This document shows positions 8,488 through 16,283 of a DNA stretch of 64,000 nucleotides, in pieces; within the stretch, counting starts at the first letter, position 1, and every line of letters starts with the position of its first letter. Where the stretch lies: the NCBI GenBank assembly GCA_028066595.1, contig JALCBJ010000009.1, forward strand, positions 1-64,000, read 5' to 3'. Under the pieces are notes generated by a model, which worked only from the letters and a program-made list of their open reading frames with translations, was not told the origin of the DNA and searched no databases. Source of the DNA: Thermoanaerobaculia bacterium. Its GTDB lineage: Bacteria > Acidobacteriota > Thermoanaerobaculia > Multivoradales > J023. The translations under genes were made by a program, and so were the position numbers.

Positions 8488-9789
8488 GTGAGTCAGCTCC
8501 CCACGGTCGCCATCGTCGGCCGGCCGAACGTCGGGAAGTCCACTCTGTGGAACCGCCTGGCGGGCCGTAAGAAGGCCATCGTGCACGACCAGCCAGGCGT
8601 CACCCGAGATCGGATGGTGGATCGGGTGGAGCTGGAGGAGCGCGCCGTCCACCTCGTCGATACCGGCGGTTTGGTGCCGGGGGACGATCCTCTGGGGCTC
8701 GGCGAACAGGTGCGTTTGGCGGTGGAGGAGTCCGACGTGCTTCTGCTGGTGGTGGACGGCAAGGAAGGCAGGACCGCTGCCGACGAACGGATCTGGCAGG
8801 AGCTGCGGCCCTACGGCAAGCCGACGATCTTGTTGGTGAACAAAGGAGATACCAAGGCGGCCGACGAGAACTTCCACGACTTCTATCGGATGGGAGTCGG
8901 GGAGCAGGTGAAGATGTCCGCTGAGCACGGGCTCGGTCTGCCCGACCTGCACGAGGTGCTCTTGCGCCACCTGCCAGCAGCACAGGACGAGGGCGAGTTG
9001 GACGATGCGCCGGCTCTGGCCGTCGTCGGCCGGCCCAACGTTGGCAAGTCTTCGGTGGTCAACCGATTGGTGGGGGAGTCGAGGGTCCTGGTTTCACCTG
9101 TCGCCGGCACCACGCGGGATCCTATCGACAGTGTGCTCGAAGTCGGAGACAAGCGCTATCGCCTGGTCGACACGGCGGGCATCCGACGACGTAGTCAGGT
9201 GACGGGCTTTGCCGAGGAAATCGCGGTCCTGTTCGCCAAACGTCAGATCGAACGCGCCGACGTCGTGCTGCTGGTGGTCGATGCCTCGCAAGGCATCACC
9301 TCCGGAGACCTGGCCATCGCCGGGGAAGCATGGGATCAAGGTAGAGCGGTCGTGGTGGTCTTGAACAAGTGGGATCTGCTCGATGAGGAGCTACGCGAAG
9401 AGCTAGAGAACGACTGGCCCCGACTCGACACGCTCCTCGGTGCGCCTGCTCGGGTCAACGTTTCGGCGCTCTCCGGCAGGCGACTCGATCGCCTCCTGCC
9501 GGCGGTCGATGCCGCCATCGAACGCAGCCGCCTGGAGCTCTCGACAAGTCAGGTGAACCGGTTCTTCGAGGCAGCAGTGCAGCGGCATCAGCCGCCTCAG
9601 GTGAAAGGCCGACCATGGCGGATCTACTACGCCACGCAAGTCAAGACCGCCCCTCCCACGTTCATGGTATTCGCCAACCGGACCTTGGAACGCTCCGATC
9701 CCTATCGTAGGTATCTCGAGAATCGGTTGCGTGAGGAGCACGACCTCGCCGGAGTGCCAGTGCGGCTGGTCATTCGCCGGCGGACGTAG
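8488..9789 (+). CDS. der: Ribosome biogenesis GTPase Der (EngA)
   Basis: Double-GTPase needed for maturation of the 50S ribosomal subunit, 433 aa, a normal length. The first G domain shows VGRPNVGKSTLWNR, DTGG and NKGD; the second (from about residue 173) shows VGRPNVGKSSVVNR, DTAG and NKWD. The last 80 or so residues form the KH-like domain ending VPVRLVIRRR. The start is GTG at 8488, preceded by a GGAGG box about 8 nt upstream. Identification is secure. No other ribosome-assembly gene is adjacent; the HU/IHF-like gene follows after 327 bp. Confidence 0.97.
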   Translation: MSQLPTVAIVGRPNVGKSTLWNRLAGRKKAIVHDQPGVTRDRMVDRVELEERAVHLVDTGGLVPGDDPLGLGEQVRLAVEESDVLLLVVDGKEGRTAADERIWQELRPYGKPTILLVNKGDTKAADENFHDFYRMGVGEQVKMSAEHGLGLPDLHEVLLRHLPAAQDEGELDDAPALAVVGRPNVGKSSVVNRLVGESRVLVSPVAGTTRDPIDSVLEVGDKRYRLVDTAGIRRRSQVTGFAEEIAVLFAKRQIERADVVLLVVDASQGITSGDLAIAGEAWDQGRAVVVVLNKWDLLDEELREELENDWPRLDTLLGAPARVNVSALSGRRLDRLLPAVDAAIERSRLELSTSQVNRFFEAAVQRHQPPQVKGRPWRIYYATQVKTAPPTFMVFANRTLERSDPYRRYLENRLREEHDLAGVPVRLVIRRRT

Positions 9790-10116
9790 AGGCTAGAGGC
9801 TCGATTTCAGTGGTCTCCTCCTTACGGTTCTCGGCTCGTTGCGCTCGGATTCTGAATCTCGATTCGTTCAGCTCGCGGCCGCGCAGCGGGTGAAGACGAT
9901 CGACGAACAGGCGGTATCGCTGACAACCCGGCAGGCGTCGATCTCTGCTTGTCGAGGCGGCTTTCCATCGCCTATACTGGTCGAACCTTGCAGCTCCGTC
10001 TTCGGCGTCGATCTGATTCGTATCTGCGGTCCGCTCGATGAGGCGACGGCGCTCGTACCCGCCGAGTCCCCTCAACCGCAAAGTCCTGACGCAGGCCGAA
10101 GAATGCCGGAGGAAGA
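9790..10116. other. Intergenic region upstream of the ihfA-like gene
   Basis: No coding region with good start or composition is seen. The stretch contains the putative promoter at 9949-9978 and, at its right end, a GGAGGA ribosome-binding site (10108-10113) for the GTG start at 10117. Confidence 0.4.
9949..9978 (+). promoter_or_regulatory. Putative sigma-70 promoter for ihfA-merR
   Basis: A TTGTCG -35 (9949-9954) and a TATACT -10 (9973-9978) are separated by 18 nt. The predicted transcript would start near 9985 and have a leader of about 130 nt before the GTG start at 10117. Confidence 0.4.
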
Positions 10117-10440
10117 GTGAGCCGGAAGATCCGAAAAGGACGCAGCGGCACCACGAAAGCCGATCTCATCGATGCCGTCTACCGGCGACACGGGGGGATG
10201 ACCAAGGCCGAGGCCGCCGCCGCCGTCGAGACGATCTTCCAGACGGTGAAGTCGACCCTCCAGGACGGCCGTTCGGTGCGTATTCGCAACTTCGGCGCGT
10301 TCGAGGTGACCGAGCGGGAAGGGCGGACTGGAGTCAATCCGGCCAGCGGCGAGAAGATGTATATCCCGCCGCGCACCGGGCTCACCTTCCGACCTTCCCG
10401 CCTCCTCAAGTCCGTGATGGTCGAAGAGGACGACGAGTAG
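10117..10440 (+). CDS. ihfA: HU/IHF family nucleoid DNA-binding protein, IHF alpha-like
   Basis: Small DNA-bending protein of 107 aa. The HU/IHF fold is clear: TTKADLIDAVYRRHGGMTKA (helices 1 and 2), VKSTLQDGRSVRIRNFGAFEV, then the DNA-binding arm with NPASGEKMYIPPR and the closing FRPSRLLK. NPxSGEKxxIPPRxGLxFRPS is closer to IHF alpha than to HU. It is followed by merR and tRNA-Pro, the same order I recall for the ihfA-merR-tRNA-Pro locus in gammaproteobacteria, which supports the IHF-like call. The start is GTG with a strong GGAGGA box. A basic N-terminal extension and an acidic tail make it slightly longer than the family norm (90-100 aa). Confidence 0.85.
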   Translation: MSRKIRKGRSGTTKADLIDAVYRRHGGMTKAEAAAAVETIFQTVKSTLQDGRSVRIRNFGAFEVTEREGRTGVNPASGEKMYIPPRTGLTFRPSRLLKSVMVEEDDE

Positions 10441-10486
10441 TCGGCATTCGCCTCTGCGGATCGGCCACCGGCCCGGTCACGAATCG

Positions 10487-10996
10487 ATGGCCAAGAAGCT
10501 CTTCTACAAGATTGGCGAAGCTTGCAAGAAGGTGGACGTGCAGCCATATGTGCTGCGCTATTGGGAAACCGAGTTCGAGCTTCTGAGTCCCGACAAGTCG
10601 AAATCAGGCCAGCGCGTCTACACCGAGGACGATCTGGCGATGATCCGCAGGATCAAAGAGCTTCTGTACGTCGAGGGGTATACCACTGCAGGTGCCAAGA
10701 ATCGGCTCCGAGCAGAGCTGGAAGAAGGGAAGCTCGGTGCCAAAGTAGCGAGTTCTGGCGGTGCAAAGAACAGCCGCAAGACGGCGGCCGCAAAGAAGGC
10801 CGAGGCGAAGGCGCCGAAGCGTGGTTCCAGGTCGAAGTCCGGAGTCGATCAGGAGCCGCCGAAGGATTCGAAGACGGTCGCAACGAAGCCTTCGAAGGGC
10901 TCGGAGAACGAGCGCGCAGAGCGGTTGGAGGCTGGTCTGCGGGTGGCACTCGATCAGGCACGAGAGATCCTCCAACGCCTGGGCGCCAGGGGCTGA
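10487..10996 (+). CDS. MerR family transcriptional regulator
   Basis: Regulator of 169 aa. Residues 6-75 form the MerR winged helix: YKIGEACKKVDVQPYVLRYW, then GQRVYTEDDLAMIRRIKELL. This belongs to the subfamily that follows ihfA in many genomes and lacks a metal-binding C-terminus. The middle (about residues 85-135) is a lysine/alanine/serine-rich low-complexity linker, and the end is a short helix (LEAGLRVALDQAREILQRL). No metal-binding cysteine array is present, so metal sensing is unlikely. It is probably co-transcribed with the ihfA-like gene 46 bp upstream. Targets unknown. Confidence 0.85.
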   Translation: MAKKLFYKIGEACKKVDVQPYVLRYWETEFELLSPDKSKSGQRVYTEDDLAMIRRIKELLYVEGYTTAGAKNRLRAELEEGKLGAKVASSGGAKNSRKTAAAKKAEAKAPKRGSRSKSGVDQEPPKDSKTVATKPSKGSENERAERLEAGLRVALDQAREILQRLGARG

Positions 10997-11035
10997 ACCT
11001 CAACTGAGAAGGGTGTTTGTGCCCCTCGGAAGGGG

Positions 11036-11064
11036 GTGGACACTTCGATCCCAGCTGCTACAAT
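11036..11064 (+). promoter_or_regulatory. Putative promoter of tRNA-Pro
   Basis: TGGACC (11036-11041, 4 of 6 match to the -35 consensus) and TACAAT (11059-11064) are separated by 17 nt. The tRNA begins 9 nt after the -10 box, the spacing expected for a start just upstream of the tRNA. Confidence 0.45.
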
Positions 11065-11072
11065 TCGCCGGT

Positions 11073-11149
11073 CGGGACGTGGCGCAGTCTGGTAGCGTAC
11101 CTGAATGGGGTTCAGGTGGTCGCGAGTTCGAATCTCGCCGTCCCGACCA
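11073..11149 (+). tRNA. tRNA-Pro (anticodon GGG)
   Basis: A full cloverleaf can be folded from 77 nt. The acceptor stem CGGGACG pairs with CGTCCCG; the D-arm contains GCGCAGTCTGGTAGC; the anticodon stem CCTGA / TCAGG encloses loop ATGGGGT with anticodon GGG; the T-arm is CGCGA GTTCGAATC TCGCC-like. The CCA end is encoded (11147-11149). It follows merR, as in the conserved ihfA-merR-tRNA-Pro arrangement. Confidence 0.97.
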
Positions 11150-11318
11150 TTCCTTATGCCGAAACGCGACGTGCGGCTCAGAGAGCCGGACGCTCTCGTC
11201 TCGGCAGTCATTTGGCCGGCCGAAGCCGCCTCCCGAGGCCAGATCACTCTGAATCAGAGCCACCTTGAAAACTTCAGTGTATTCGCCCCCTGTGGGTGGT
11301 CGCGGAACATGATCTGTC

Positions 11319-11843
11319 ATGAAGCGAAGTGACGCCGATCGTGCCCGAGACGAAGCGCTCGGAATCAGGTCACAGCCCGGTGATCTGAAAGGTCAGCGTT
11401 TCGGAATCGTCGCGGCTCGCTTCCACCACTCCATTGTCGACAAACTCCTCGCCGGCGCTACAACTTGTTTGCGAGGGCACGGAGTAGTGGATGACGACAT
11501 CATGATCCTGCGGGTCCCGGGTGCTTGGGAGATTCCGCTGGCGCTCGATGAGCTGATCGAGGCCCATGTGAGTGATGCTCTGGTAGCGCTCGGGGTCGTA
11601 ATCCGGGGTGAGACCCCTCATTTTGACTATGTGTGCAGCGAGGCCGCCCGCGGCTGCCAGGATGTATCACTTCGGCATCGGATCCCTGTGGGATTTGGTC
11701 TCCTGACGACCGACGACGAAGCGCAGGCCCAGGCACGAGCCGGCGGCAGCGCTGGCAATAAGGGAGCGGAAGCAGCGGCGGCAGCCGTCGAGATGTTGCT
11801 TTTACAACAACAGATCCGTGCTGGCCGGACGGTCGTGCGATGA
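11319..11843 (+). CDS. ribH: 6,7-dimethyl-8-ribityllumazine synthase
   Basis: Penultimate enzyme of riboflavin synthesis: it condenses 5-amino-6-ribitylamino-uracil with 3,4-dihydroxy-2-butanone phosphate. The protein is 174 aa, with GIVAARFHHSIVDKLLAGA (substrate-binding N-terminus), RVPGAWEIPLAL, and GVVIRGETPHFDYVCSEAAR, which holds the catalytic histidine. The end (NKGAEAAAAAVEML) is the usual closing helix. It begins a tightly packed operon: its stop overlaps nusB by 4 nt, the common ribH-nusB pairing. No other riboflavin gene lies in the window, and I see no FMN riboswitch upstream. Confidence 0.97.
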   Translation: MKRSDADRARDEALGIRSQPGDLKGQRFGIVAARFHHSIVDKLLAGATTCLRGHGVVDDDIMILRVPGAWEIPLALDELIEAHVSDALVALGVVIRGETPHFDYVCSEAARGCQDVSLRHRIPVGFGLLTTDDEAQAQARAGGSAGNKGAEAAAAAVEMLLLQQQIRAGRTVVR

Positions 11844-12358
11844 GCAAACGCGGACGGGTGGGTGGCCGGCGACGGAGAGCTCGAGAGATGGCTATCCAGA
11901 TGCTCTACCAGCAGGAGATGGGAGAGTCGACACTCGAGCAGATCTTCGATTCCTTCGATCTTTCCGATTACGTGGAAGAGACCGACGAACGCACGACGGG
12001 TGCCGAATCGGACGAGGTGCGGAACCGCCGGCGTCAGCAAGCAGCCGCATCCTTCGAGTACGCCCGGCGGTTGGTGGAGGGCGCGCAGGTCCATGGCGAG
12101 AGCATCGACTCCCTGATCCGCCGCCATGCCGAGAACTGGCGCCTGGAACGGATGCCGGTGATCGATCGGAACATTCTCCGTCTCGCGTTGTACGAAATGC
12201 TTCACGAAGAGAAGGTACCCAAGGTCGTCATCGTCGACGAAGCCATCGAATTAGCGAAGAAGTTCGGCTCTGAGAACTCCAGTCGCTTTGTCAACGGTCT
12301 CCTGGATGGCGTCCTCAAGTCCGAGATGGTTGCCAACGCGAGGAGTGGTGCGCGGTGA
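11840..12358 (+). CDS. nusB: Transcription antitermination factor NusB
   Basis: RNA-binding antitermination factor that works with NusE (S10) on boxA RNA in rRNA operons. The protein is 172 aa, and all-helical features are visible: RRRRAREMAIQMLYQQE at the N-terminus (arginine-rich, RNA contact) and IDRNILRLALYEMLHEEKVP plus VVIVDEAIELAKKFGSENS in the C-terminal half, the most conserved NusB segments. An insertion of about 20 charged residues (residues 45-70) makes it longer than the E. coli protein (139 aa). The start ATG overlaps the ribH stop (ATGA), and its own stop overlaps the next gene (GTGA). Confidence 0.95.
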   Translation: MSKRGRVGGRRRRAREMAIQMLYQQEMGESTLEQIFDSFDLSDYVEETDERTTGAESDEVRNRRRQQAAASFEYARRLVEGAQVHGESIDSLIRRHAENWRLERMPVIDRNILRLALYEMLHEEKVPKVVIVDEAIELAKKFGSENSSRFVNGLLDGVLKSEMVANARSGAR

Positions 12359-13545
12359 CGGACTGCCGCCGGAATACGTCGCTCCGCTCGAGATGGACCG
12401 GCTCCTCAGCCATCGTTGCGCTGTTATCGACCGTTTTGCTGACCGCCACCACGCCGGTGTTCGCCGAGTGGAATCGCAGCAGTGGACGAGCCGTCGCCGG
12501 CCTGGACGTCGCCCGGCTGCTACCGCCGGCCGGTGCCACGATCGAGCCGTACCACAACAACGGCTATCGTCTCGAATTCGAGAACGGCGAGGTGCGAATC
12601 GAGGTCGATGCCTCGGCAGTGGGTTCGACGACCCGATGGAAAGCGCCGACGGATTGGCCGGATGACTCGCTCGGTCGGCTCGCTCGCAGCATCACGGCCG
12701 GGGCCACCAGCGAATACCAGGCGTCCAGCCGGATACTCGGCTGGGTTTCGTCTCACGTGAGCTACGAGCTCGATCGAAGTCTCAGTCAGGAACCCTTTGA
12801 CATTCTCGAGCGGCGCACAGCCTACTGCACCGGATTCGCTCGCCTCGCGGTCGGTCTCTTGCGCGCTGCGGGCCTGGAGGCACGGGAGGTCGCAGGCTAT
12901 GTTCTCGGCCCGGAAAGTGCTGGAGCTCCGCGTGGGTTTCATCGCTGGATCGAGACCAGATTCTCCGATGTCGGATGGGTTTTCAGCGATCCGCTGTCGA
13001 GTCACCACTACGTGCCGGCTACCTACCTGCGCCTGGGTAGCGAGACCGTAGTACCTGATGCCGGCCTCGACGGCCTGCTCATCGAGCGCCGCGACCAGGT
13101 AATCGCGGTCGACATCGCATTGCTGGCGCCTCCCGGCGTGCGCGTGCGTCGCAATGAGGATCGGCAGCTGGCAGCTGCACTGCGTGTCGAGGTGCCGGGT
13201 GCGGGCGGCGGCCTGGCTGTTCTCGAGGGCAACTCGGAGCGGTTGACTCACACGCTAGTGGGTGGAACCACGACCTTTCTCGGCCTGGAGCCGGGGGACT
13301 ATCTGTTGGAGCTGCGAGTAGCCGGCTTGCCTGCCGTCCTCCGCGAATTCGAGCTTCCGGACCGTGGACGGACGTTGCTGAGATTCGACTTGGCAGAGCT
13401 GGTTGCCACTCGCCTGCCTGAGATCAGATCTCCTGCCTCCTCACCTACACTGCGTTCGCCGGATTCGGTGAGTTCCGATAGTCTCGGCGCCCGGGCCGCT
13501 TCTCCTGAACCCAAACTTCACCCGACGGAGCCACGCGATCGATGA
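12355..13545 (+). CDS. Secreted transglutaminase-like cysteine peptidase family protein
   Basis: Exported protein of 396 aa with a signal peptide (about residues 18-38, ending VFAEW). The central domain has the transglutaminase-core triad: Cys158 in RTAYCTGFARLAVGLLRAAG, His196 in GFHRWIETRF, and Asp212 in GWVFSDP. Such domains act as cysteine proteases or amidases in the periplasm; the substrate is unknown. The C-terminal 150 residues are a beta-rich region followed by a Ser/Pro-rich tail. It starts at GTG 12355 overlapping nusB (GTGA), and its stop overlaps the lptE ATG (13542-13545). It is therefore sandwiched in a riboflavin/antitermination/LPS operon, perhaps with an envelope role. Confidence 0.8.
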   Translation: MTDCRRNTSLRSRWTGSSAIVALLSTVLLTATTPVFAEWNRSSGRAVAGLDVARLLPPAGATIEPYHNNGYRLEFENGEVRIEVDASAVGSTTRWKAPTDWPDDSLGRLARSITAGATSEYQASSRILGWVSSHVSYELDRSLSQEPFDILERRTAYCTGFARLAVGLLRAAGLEAREVAGYVLGPESAGAPRGFHRWIETRFSDVGWVFSDPLSSHHYVPATYLRLGSETVVPDAGLDGLLIERRDQVIAVDIALLAPPGVRVRRNEDRQLAAALRVEVPGAGGGLAVLEGNSERLTHTLVGGTTTFLGLEPGDYLLELRVAGLPAVLREFELPDRGRTLLRFDLAELVATRLPEIRSPASSPTLRSPDSVSSDSLGARAASPEPKLHPTEPRDR

Positions 13546-14117
13546 GCCCAAGCCAGCAAACGATCCCCCAGTTGTTTTCTCTCCCGCTACTCCGACGGGC
13601 TCTCATCGGAGCGCTGGCCTGCCTGCTCGCAGGCTGCGGCTATAGCTTGGTCGGCAGAGGCAGCAGCAATCTTCCAGAAGATGTCCAGGCTGTCTTCGTC
13701 GAGCCCCTCGAGAACGAGACCCAACGGTCTCAGGTCGAACAGATCTTGACCCAAGCGATGATCGACGAGCTCGTAACTCGCAGGCGCTTCGAGATTCTCA
13801 ACTCGGCTGACGGCGCGGATGCGATCCTCAGCGGCAAAGTCACCGACTTTACGGTGCGGCCCGTCAGTTTCGACAGCGACGGCTTGGCCAACAACTTTGA
13901 AATCCTGATCACGGCCGACATGAAGTTCGAACGTCCGCCTCGGGGTGGTGACACGGAGCCGGAGACGATTTGGGCGAACTCTCGGTACCTCTTCCGACAG
14001 GACTACCCGCTCGAAGAAGATTCGGTCGAGTACTTCGACCGCGAGAACCTGGCTATCGAGGAGACGGCGGAAGATTTCGCTCAGACCCTGGTGACCGATA
14101 TTTTCGAGGGCTTCTGA
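13542..14117 (+). CDS. lptE: LPS assembly lipoprotein LptE
   Basis: Outer-membrane lipoprotein that plugs LptD and helps insert lipopolysaccharide, 191 aa. The lipobox is LLAGCGYSL with the acylated Cys at residue 32, followed by the family pattern VFVEPLENETQRSQVEQILT, ELVTRRRFEIL and ADAILSGKVTDF. These give the compact alpha/beta LptE (DUF799-like) fold. It is the last gene of the overlapping ribH-nusB-transglutaminase-lptE cluster. In many bacteria lptE is beside leuS or holA; here it is not. The call rests on the motif series and length and is fairly secure. Confidence 0.85.
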   Translation: MSPSQQTIPQLFSLPLLRRALIGALACLLAGCGYSLVGRGSSNLPEDVQAVFVEPLENETQRSQVEQILTQAMIDELVTRRRFEILNSADGADAILSGKVTDFTVRPVSFDSDGLANNFEILITADMKFERPPRGGDTEPETIWANSRYLFRQDYPLEEDSVEYFDRENLAIEETAEDFAQTLVTDIFEGF

Positions 14118-14179
14118 GCCGACAGCGCTTCTTGAGGGGTACCGCCTGGGACTCGACGCGTACCGCCTGAAACAGAAAA

Positions 14180-14199
14180 GGCTCCGCTTCCGCGGAGCC
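14180..14199 (-). terminator. Rho-independent terminator of rpsT
   Basis: An 8-bp stem (GGCTCCGC 14180-14187 with GCGGAGCC 14192-14199) encloses loop TTCC. On the minus strand it is followed by TTTTCTGTTT, so it terminates rpsT; it may also stop lptE transcription from the other side. Confidence 0.8.
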
Positions 14200-14225
14200 C
14201 TTCGTTGCGCCGGAATGGTTGGGAA

Positions 14226-14489
14226 CTAGCCCAGCGAGGAGACCGCGTACACCAAACGCGACTTGGTGCGCGCCGCTTTGTTGCCGTGAATCACGCCCTT
14301 CTGGGCGGTGCGGTCCACGATGCTCAGCGTCGGCTGGAGTAGCTCCTGAGCCGTTTTCTGATCGCCTTCGGCGACAGCTGCGCGCAGCTTCTTGATGGCA
14401 CTGCGCATACGGGTCATCTTCTGACGGTTGCGCAAACGGCGCTTCGCGGTCTGGCGGATACGCTTCTCGGCGGATTTGTGGTTAGCCAT
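14226..14489 (-). CDS. rpsT: 30S ribosomal protein S20
   Basis: Primary 16S rRNA-binding protein of the small subunit, 87 aa, a normal size. It opens MANHKSAEKRIRQTAKRRLR and continues with NRQKMTRMRSAIKKLRAAV and a closing region GVIHGNKAARTKSRL, the hallmark S20 pattern of three long basic helices. It is a stand-alone gene transcribed on the minus strand between lptE and the Tol-Pal operon, with its own terminator at 14180-14199. Confidence 0.98.
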   Translation of the reverse strand: MANHKSAEKRIRQTAKRRLRNRQKMTRMRSAIKKLRAAVAEGDQKTAQELLQPTLSIVDRTAQKGVIHGNKAARTKSRLVYAVSSLG

Positions 14490-14694
14490 TCGGCTCGATC
14501 CTCTCGGTTTCTCGGATGAATACTCGGAACGGAGACGTGAAGACTGGACCTCTCAACGGATGGACTTGCTCGAGGTCGACAGCCGGTTGCGCCGGCCTGC
14601 CCAGCACCTCATCGGAGAGCGCATACTGGTCAGCGGCAGGACGCACCGGGACCGCGGCGCACCAAGGCGCCGAGGAAGCGGCATGATAGCCGCG

Positions 14695-15549
14695 TCAGCA
14701 CTCGACGTCAATGGATAGCTCGCGCAGACGGTTGCGCGCCAGCACGGCCTCGTCGGTACCGGCGTGCTCGCAGATCACTTTCTGCAATTGCACCACGCCT
14801 TGCGCGCGTTCGTTGAGCTCGAGATACGCATAACCCTTCTTCAGCAGAGCGCTGGCCGCTCGATCGCTTGTCCCATAGCGATCCATCACCAAGTCGAACT
14901 GCTCGATCGCTTTCTTGAAGCGACTCTGCCGGTAGTAGCACTCGCCCAGCCAGTAGGCTGCATTGTCCGATTGATCGGTTTCAGGGAAGCTCTCCAGATA
15001 CTGTCGGAATCCTAGAATCGCCAGGTCGAAGTTTCCCGCTACGTAGTCGTTGTAGGCAGTGTCGTACAACGTCTGCGGGTCCCCGGGTTCCTCGGCGGGG
15101 GGAGAGGGAGGCCCCGCGCGCCGGGCCTCCTCGGCTGCGAGGCGCACCGCCTGGAGCTCCTTCTGCGTTGCTGCGATCTGCTGTGACAGCTGGGCGAGGC
15201 GAAAGTTTGTGTCTTCCAGCTTGTTCTGTAGCTGCTCGACCTGCAGTGCCAGCTGATCGACCCGCGTAGCGAGGTCGGTTTGACCGTCCTGGATGCCCTC
15301 GATCCGCTCCTCGACACGTTCGCCGAGAGCGACGATATCGTCTTGGCTGGGCGAAGACTTCTGAAGTTGCAGCAACTGCTGTTGCACATCCCGAATCTGC
15401 GCCGAGATCGCCTCCAGCTCCGTGGACGAGGAGCAAGAAAGGGCCGACATCGCGACCAGCGCGATGCCGACCCCCAAAACCACGGGCCGTCGGAGGATCG
15501 GCCCGGAGACGATGCGATCCTTCTTCGGCTGGTTGGCCTTCGAAGTCAC
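14695..15549 (-). CDS. cpoB: Tol-Pal system coordinator CpoB/YbgF
   Basis: Periplasmic TPR protein that coordinates Tol-Pal with peptidoglycan synthesis, 284 aa. Here it appears to be a lipoprotein: basic N-terminus, hydrophobic VVLGVGIALVAMSALSC, with Cys39 as the acylation site. Then comes a trimerising coiled coil (about residues 45-140) rich in Gln, a Pro-rich linker, and YbgF-type TPRs (YDTAYNDYVAGNFDLAILGF, AAYWLGECYYRQSRFKKAI). I chose GTG 15549, 8 bp after the pal stop; the frame extends further upstream but only as a shadow of pal. It is the last gene of the tolQ-to-cpoB operon. Confidence 0.88.
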   Translation of the reverse strand: MTSKANQPKKDRIVSGPILRRPVVLGVGIALVAMSALSCSSSTELEAISAQIRDVQQQLLQLQKSSPSQDDIVALGERVEERIEGIQDGQTDLATRVDQLALQVEQLQNKLEDTNFRLAQLSQQIAATQKELQAVRLAAEEARRAGPPSPPAEEPGDPQTLYDTAYNDYVAGNFDLAILGFRQYLESFPETDQSDNAAYWLGECYYRQSRFKKAIEQFDLVMDRYGTSDRAASALLKKGYAYLELNERAQGVVQLQKVICEHAGTDEAVLARNRLRELSIDVEC

Positions 15550-15556
15550 CGTCGGG

Positions 15557-16114
15557 TCATTGACCGCTGACGACGAAGTGTGCGCGACGGTTCTGCTGCC
15601 AGCAGCCCTCGCTGGATTCGGTGCAGAACGGACGCTCCTCGCCGAAGCTGCTGGTGCTGAATCGTCCGGCGCCAACCCCGAGGGACACGAGGTAGTCCTT
15701 GGCGGCTTGGGCGCGCCGATCGCCGAGCGCGAGGTTGTACTCATTGGTGCCGCGCTCGTCGCAATGACCCTCGATGGCGAAGGTCAGGTTGCTGCCCTCC
15801 GGGCTCTTCATGAACTCTGCATTCTTGGCCAAGCGGGAACGGGCCTCCTGGGTCAAGTCCGCCCGATCGAACTCGAAGAACACATCGCCGAGAAGGCCGC
15901 GAGTGCGGATGTCCTGTTCGATCTCCGCAAGGGTTGGTGGCTGCTCCTGTTCCACGGGATCGGGGGTCGCCTGCTGGGGTCTCACATCCGACTCTGGTTC
16001 GGGCGCCGCCGGGATCGGGGCGGGGGCGGCGACGGGCTCGGCTTTCTTGCCGCAACCGGTGACGACAAGCAAGGCAAAAAGGGCGGTGATGAGGGCGATC
16101 CACTTCCGATTCAT
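15557..16114 (-). CDS. pal: Peptidoglycan-associated lipoprotein Pal
   Basis: Outer-membrane lipoprotein that binds peptidoglycan and TolB, 185 aa. MNRKWIALITALFALLVVTGC gives the signal and lipobox (Cys21). A Pro/Ala/Glu-rich linker runs to about residue 65. The OmpA-like domain follows: VFFEFDRADLTQEARSRLAK, TFAIEGHCDERGTNEYNLAL and GDRRAQAAKDYLVSLGV, the canonical Pal signature. The start at 16114 has a GGAGG box 9 nt upstream; the frame is open further upstream, but that part is non-coding. It sits between tolB and cpoB. Confidence 0.96.
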   Translation of the reverse strand: MNRKWIALITALFALLVVTGCGKKAEPVAAPAPIPAAPEPESDVRPQQATPDPVEQEQPPTLAEIEQDIRTRGLLGDVFFEFDRADLTQEARSRLAKNAEFMKSPEGSNLTFAIEGHCDERGTNEYNLALGDRRAQAAKDYLVSLGVGAGRFSTSSFGEERPFCTESSEGCWQQNRRAHFVVSGQ

Positions 16115-16283
16115 GTTCTGATGGCCTCCGAATGGGGGTTTGCTGGCGATTCCGATGTGTCGAGCGGGACGAAATCTACCAGACATGGGGCACTGCGGCA
16201 ACCGAAGATCTTCAGATGTGGCACGGGAAAACGCCGCTTTGATGCGAGTTTGCGCAGTACGAAAGTCATCGCCGGCCAGCACC

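Noticed and set aside
12520-13251. Antisense frame opposite the transglutaminase gene
   Set aside because: Codon-phase artefact of GC-rich DNA; the sense protein has a signal peptide and a Cys-His-Asp triad.
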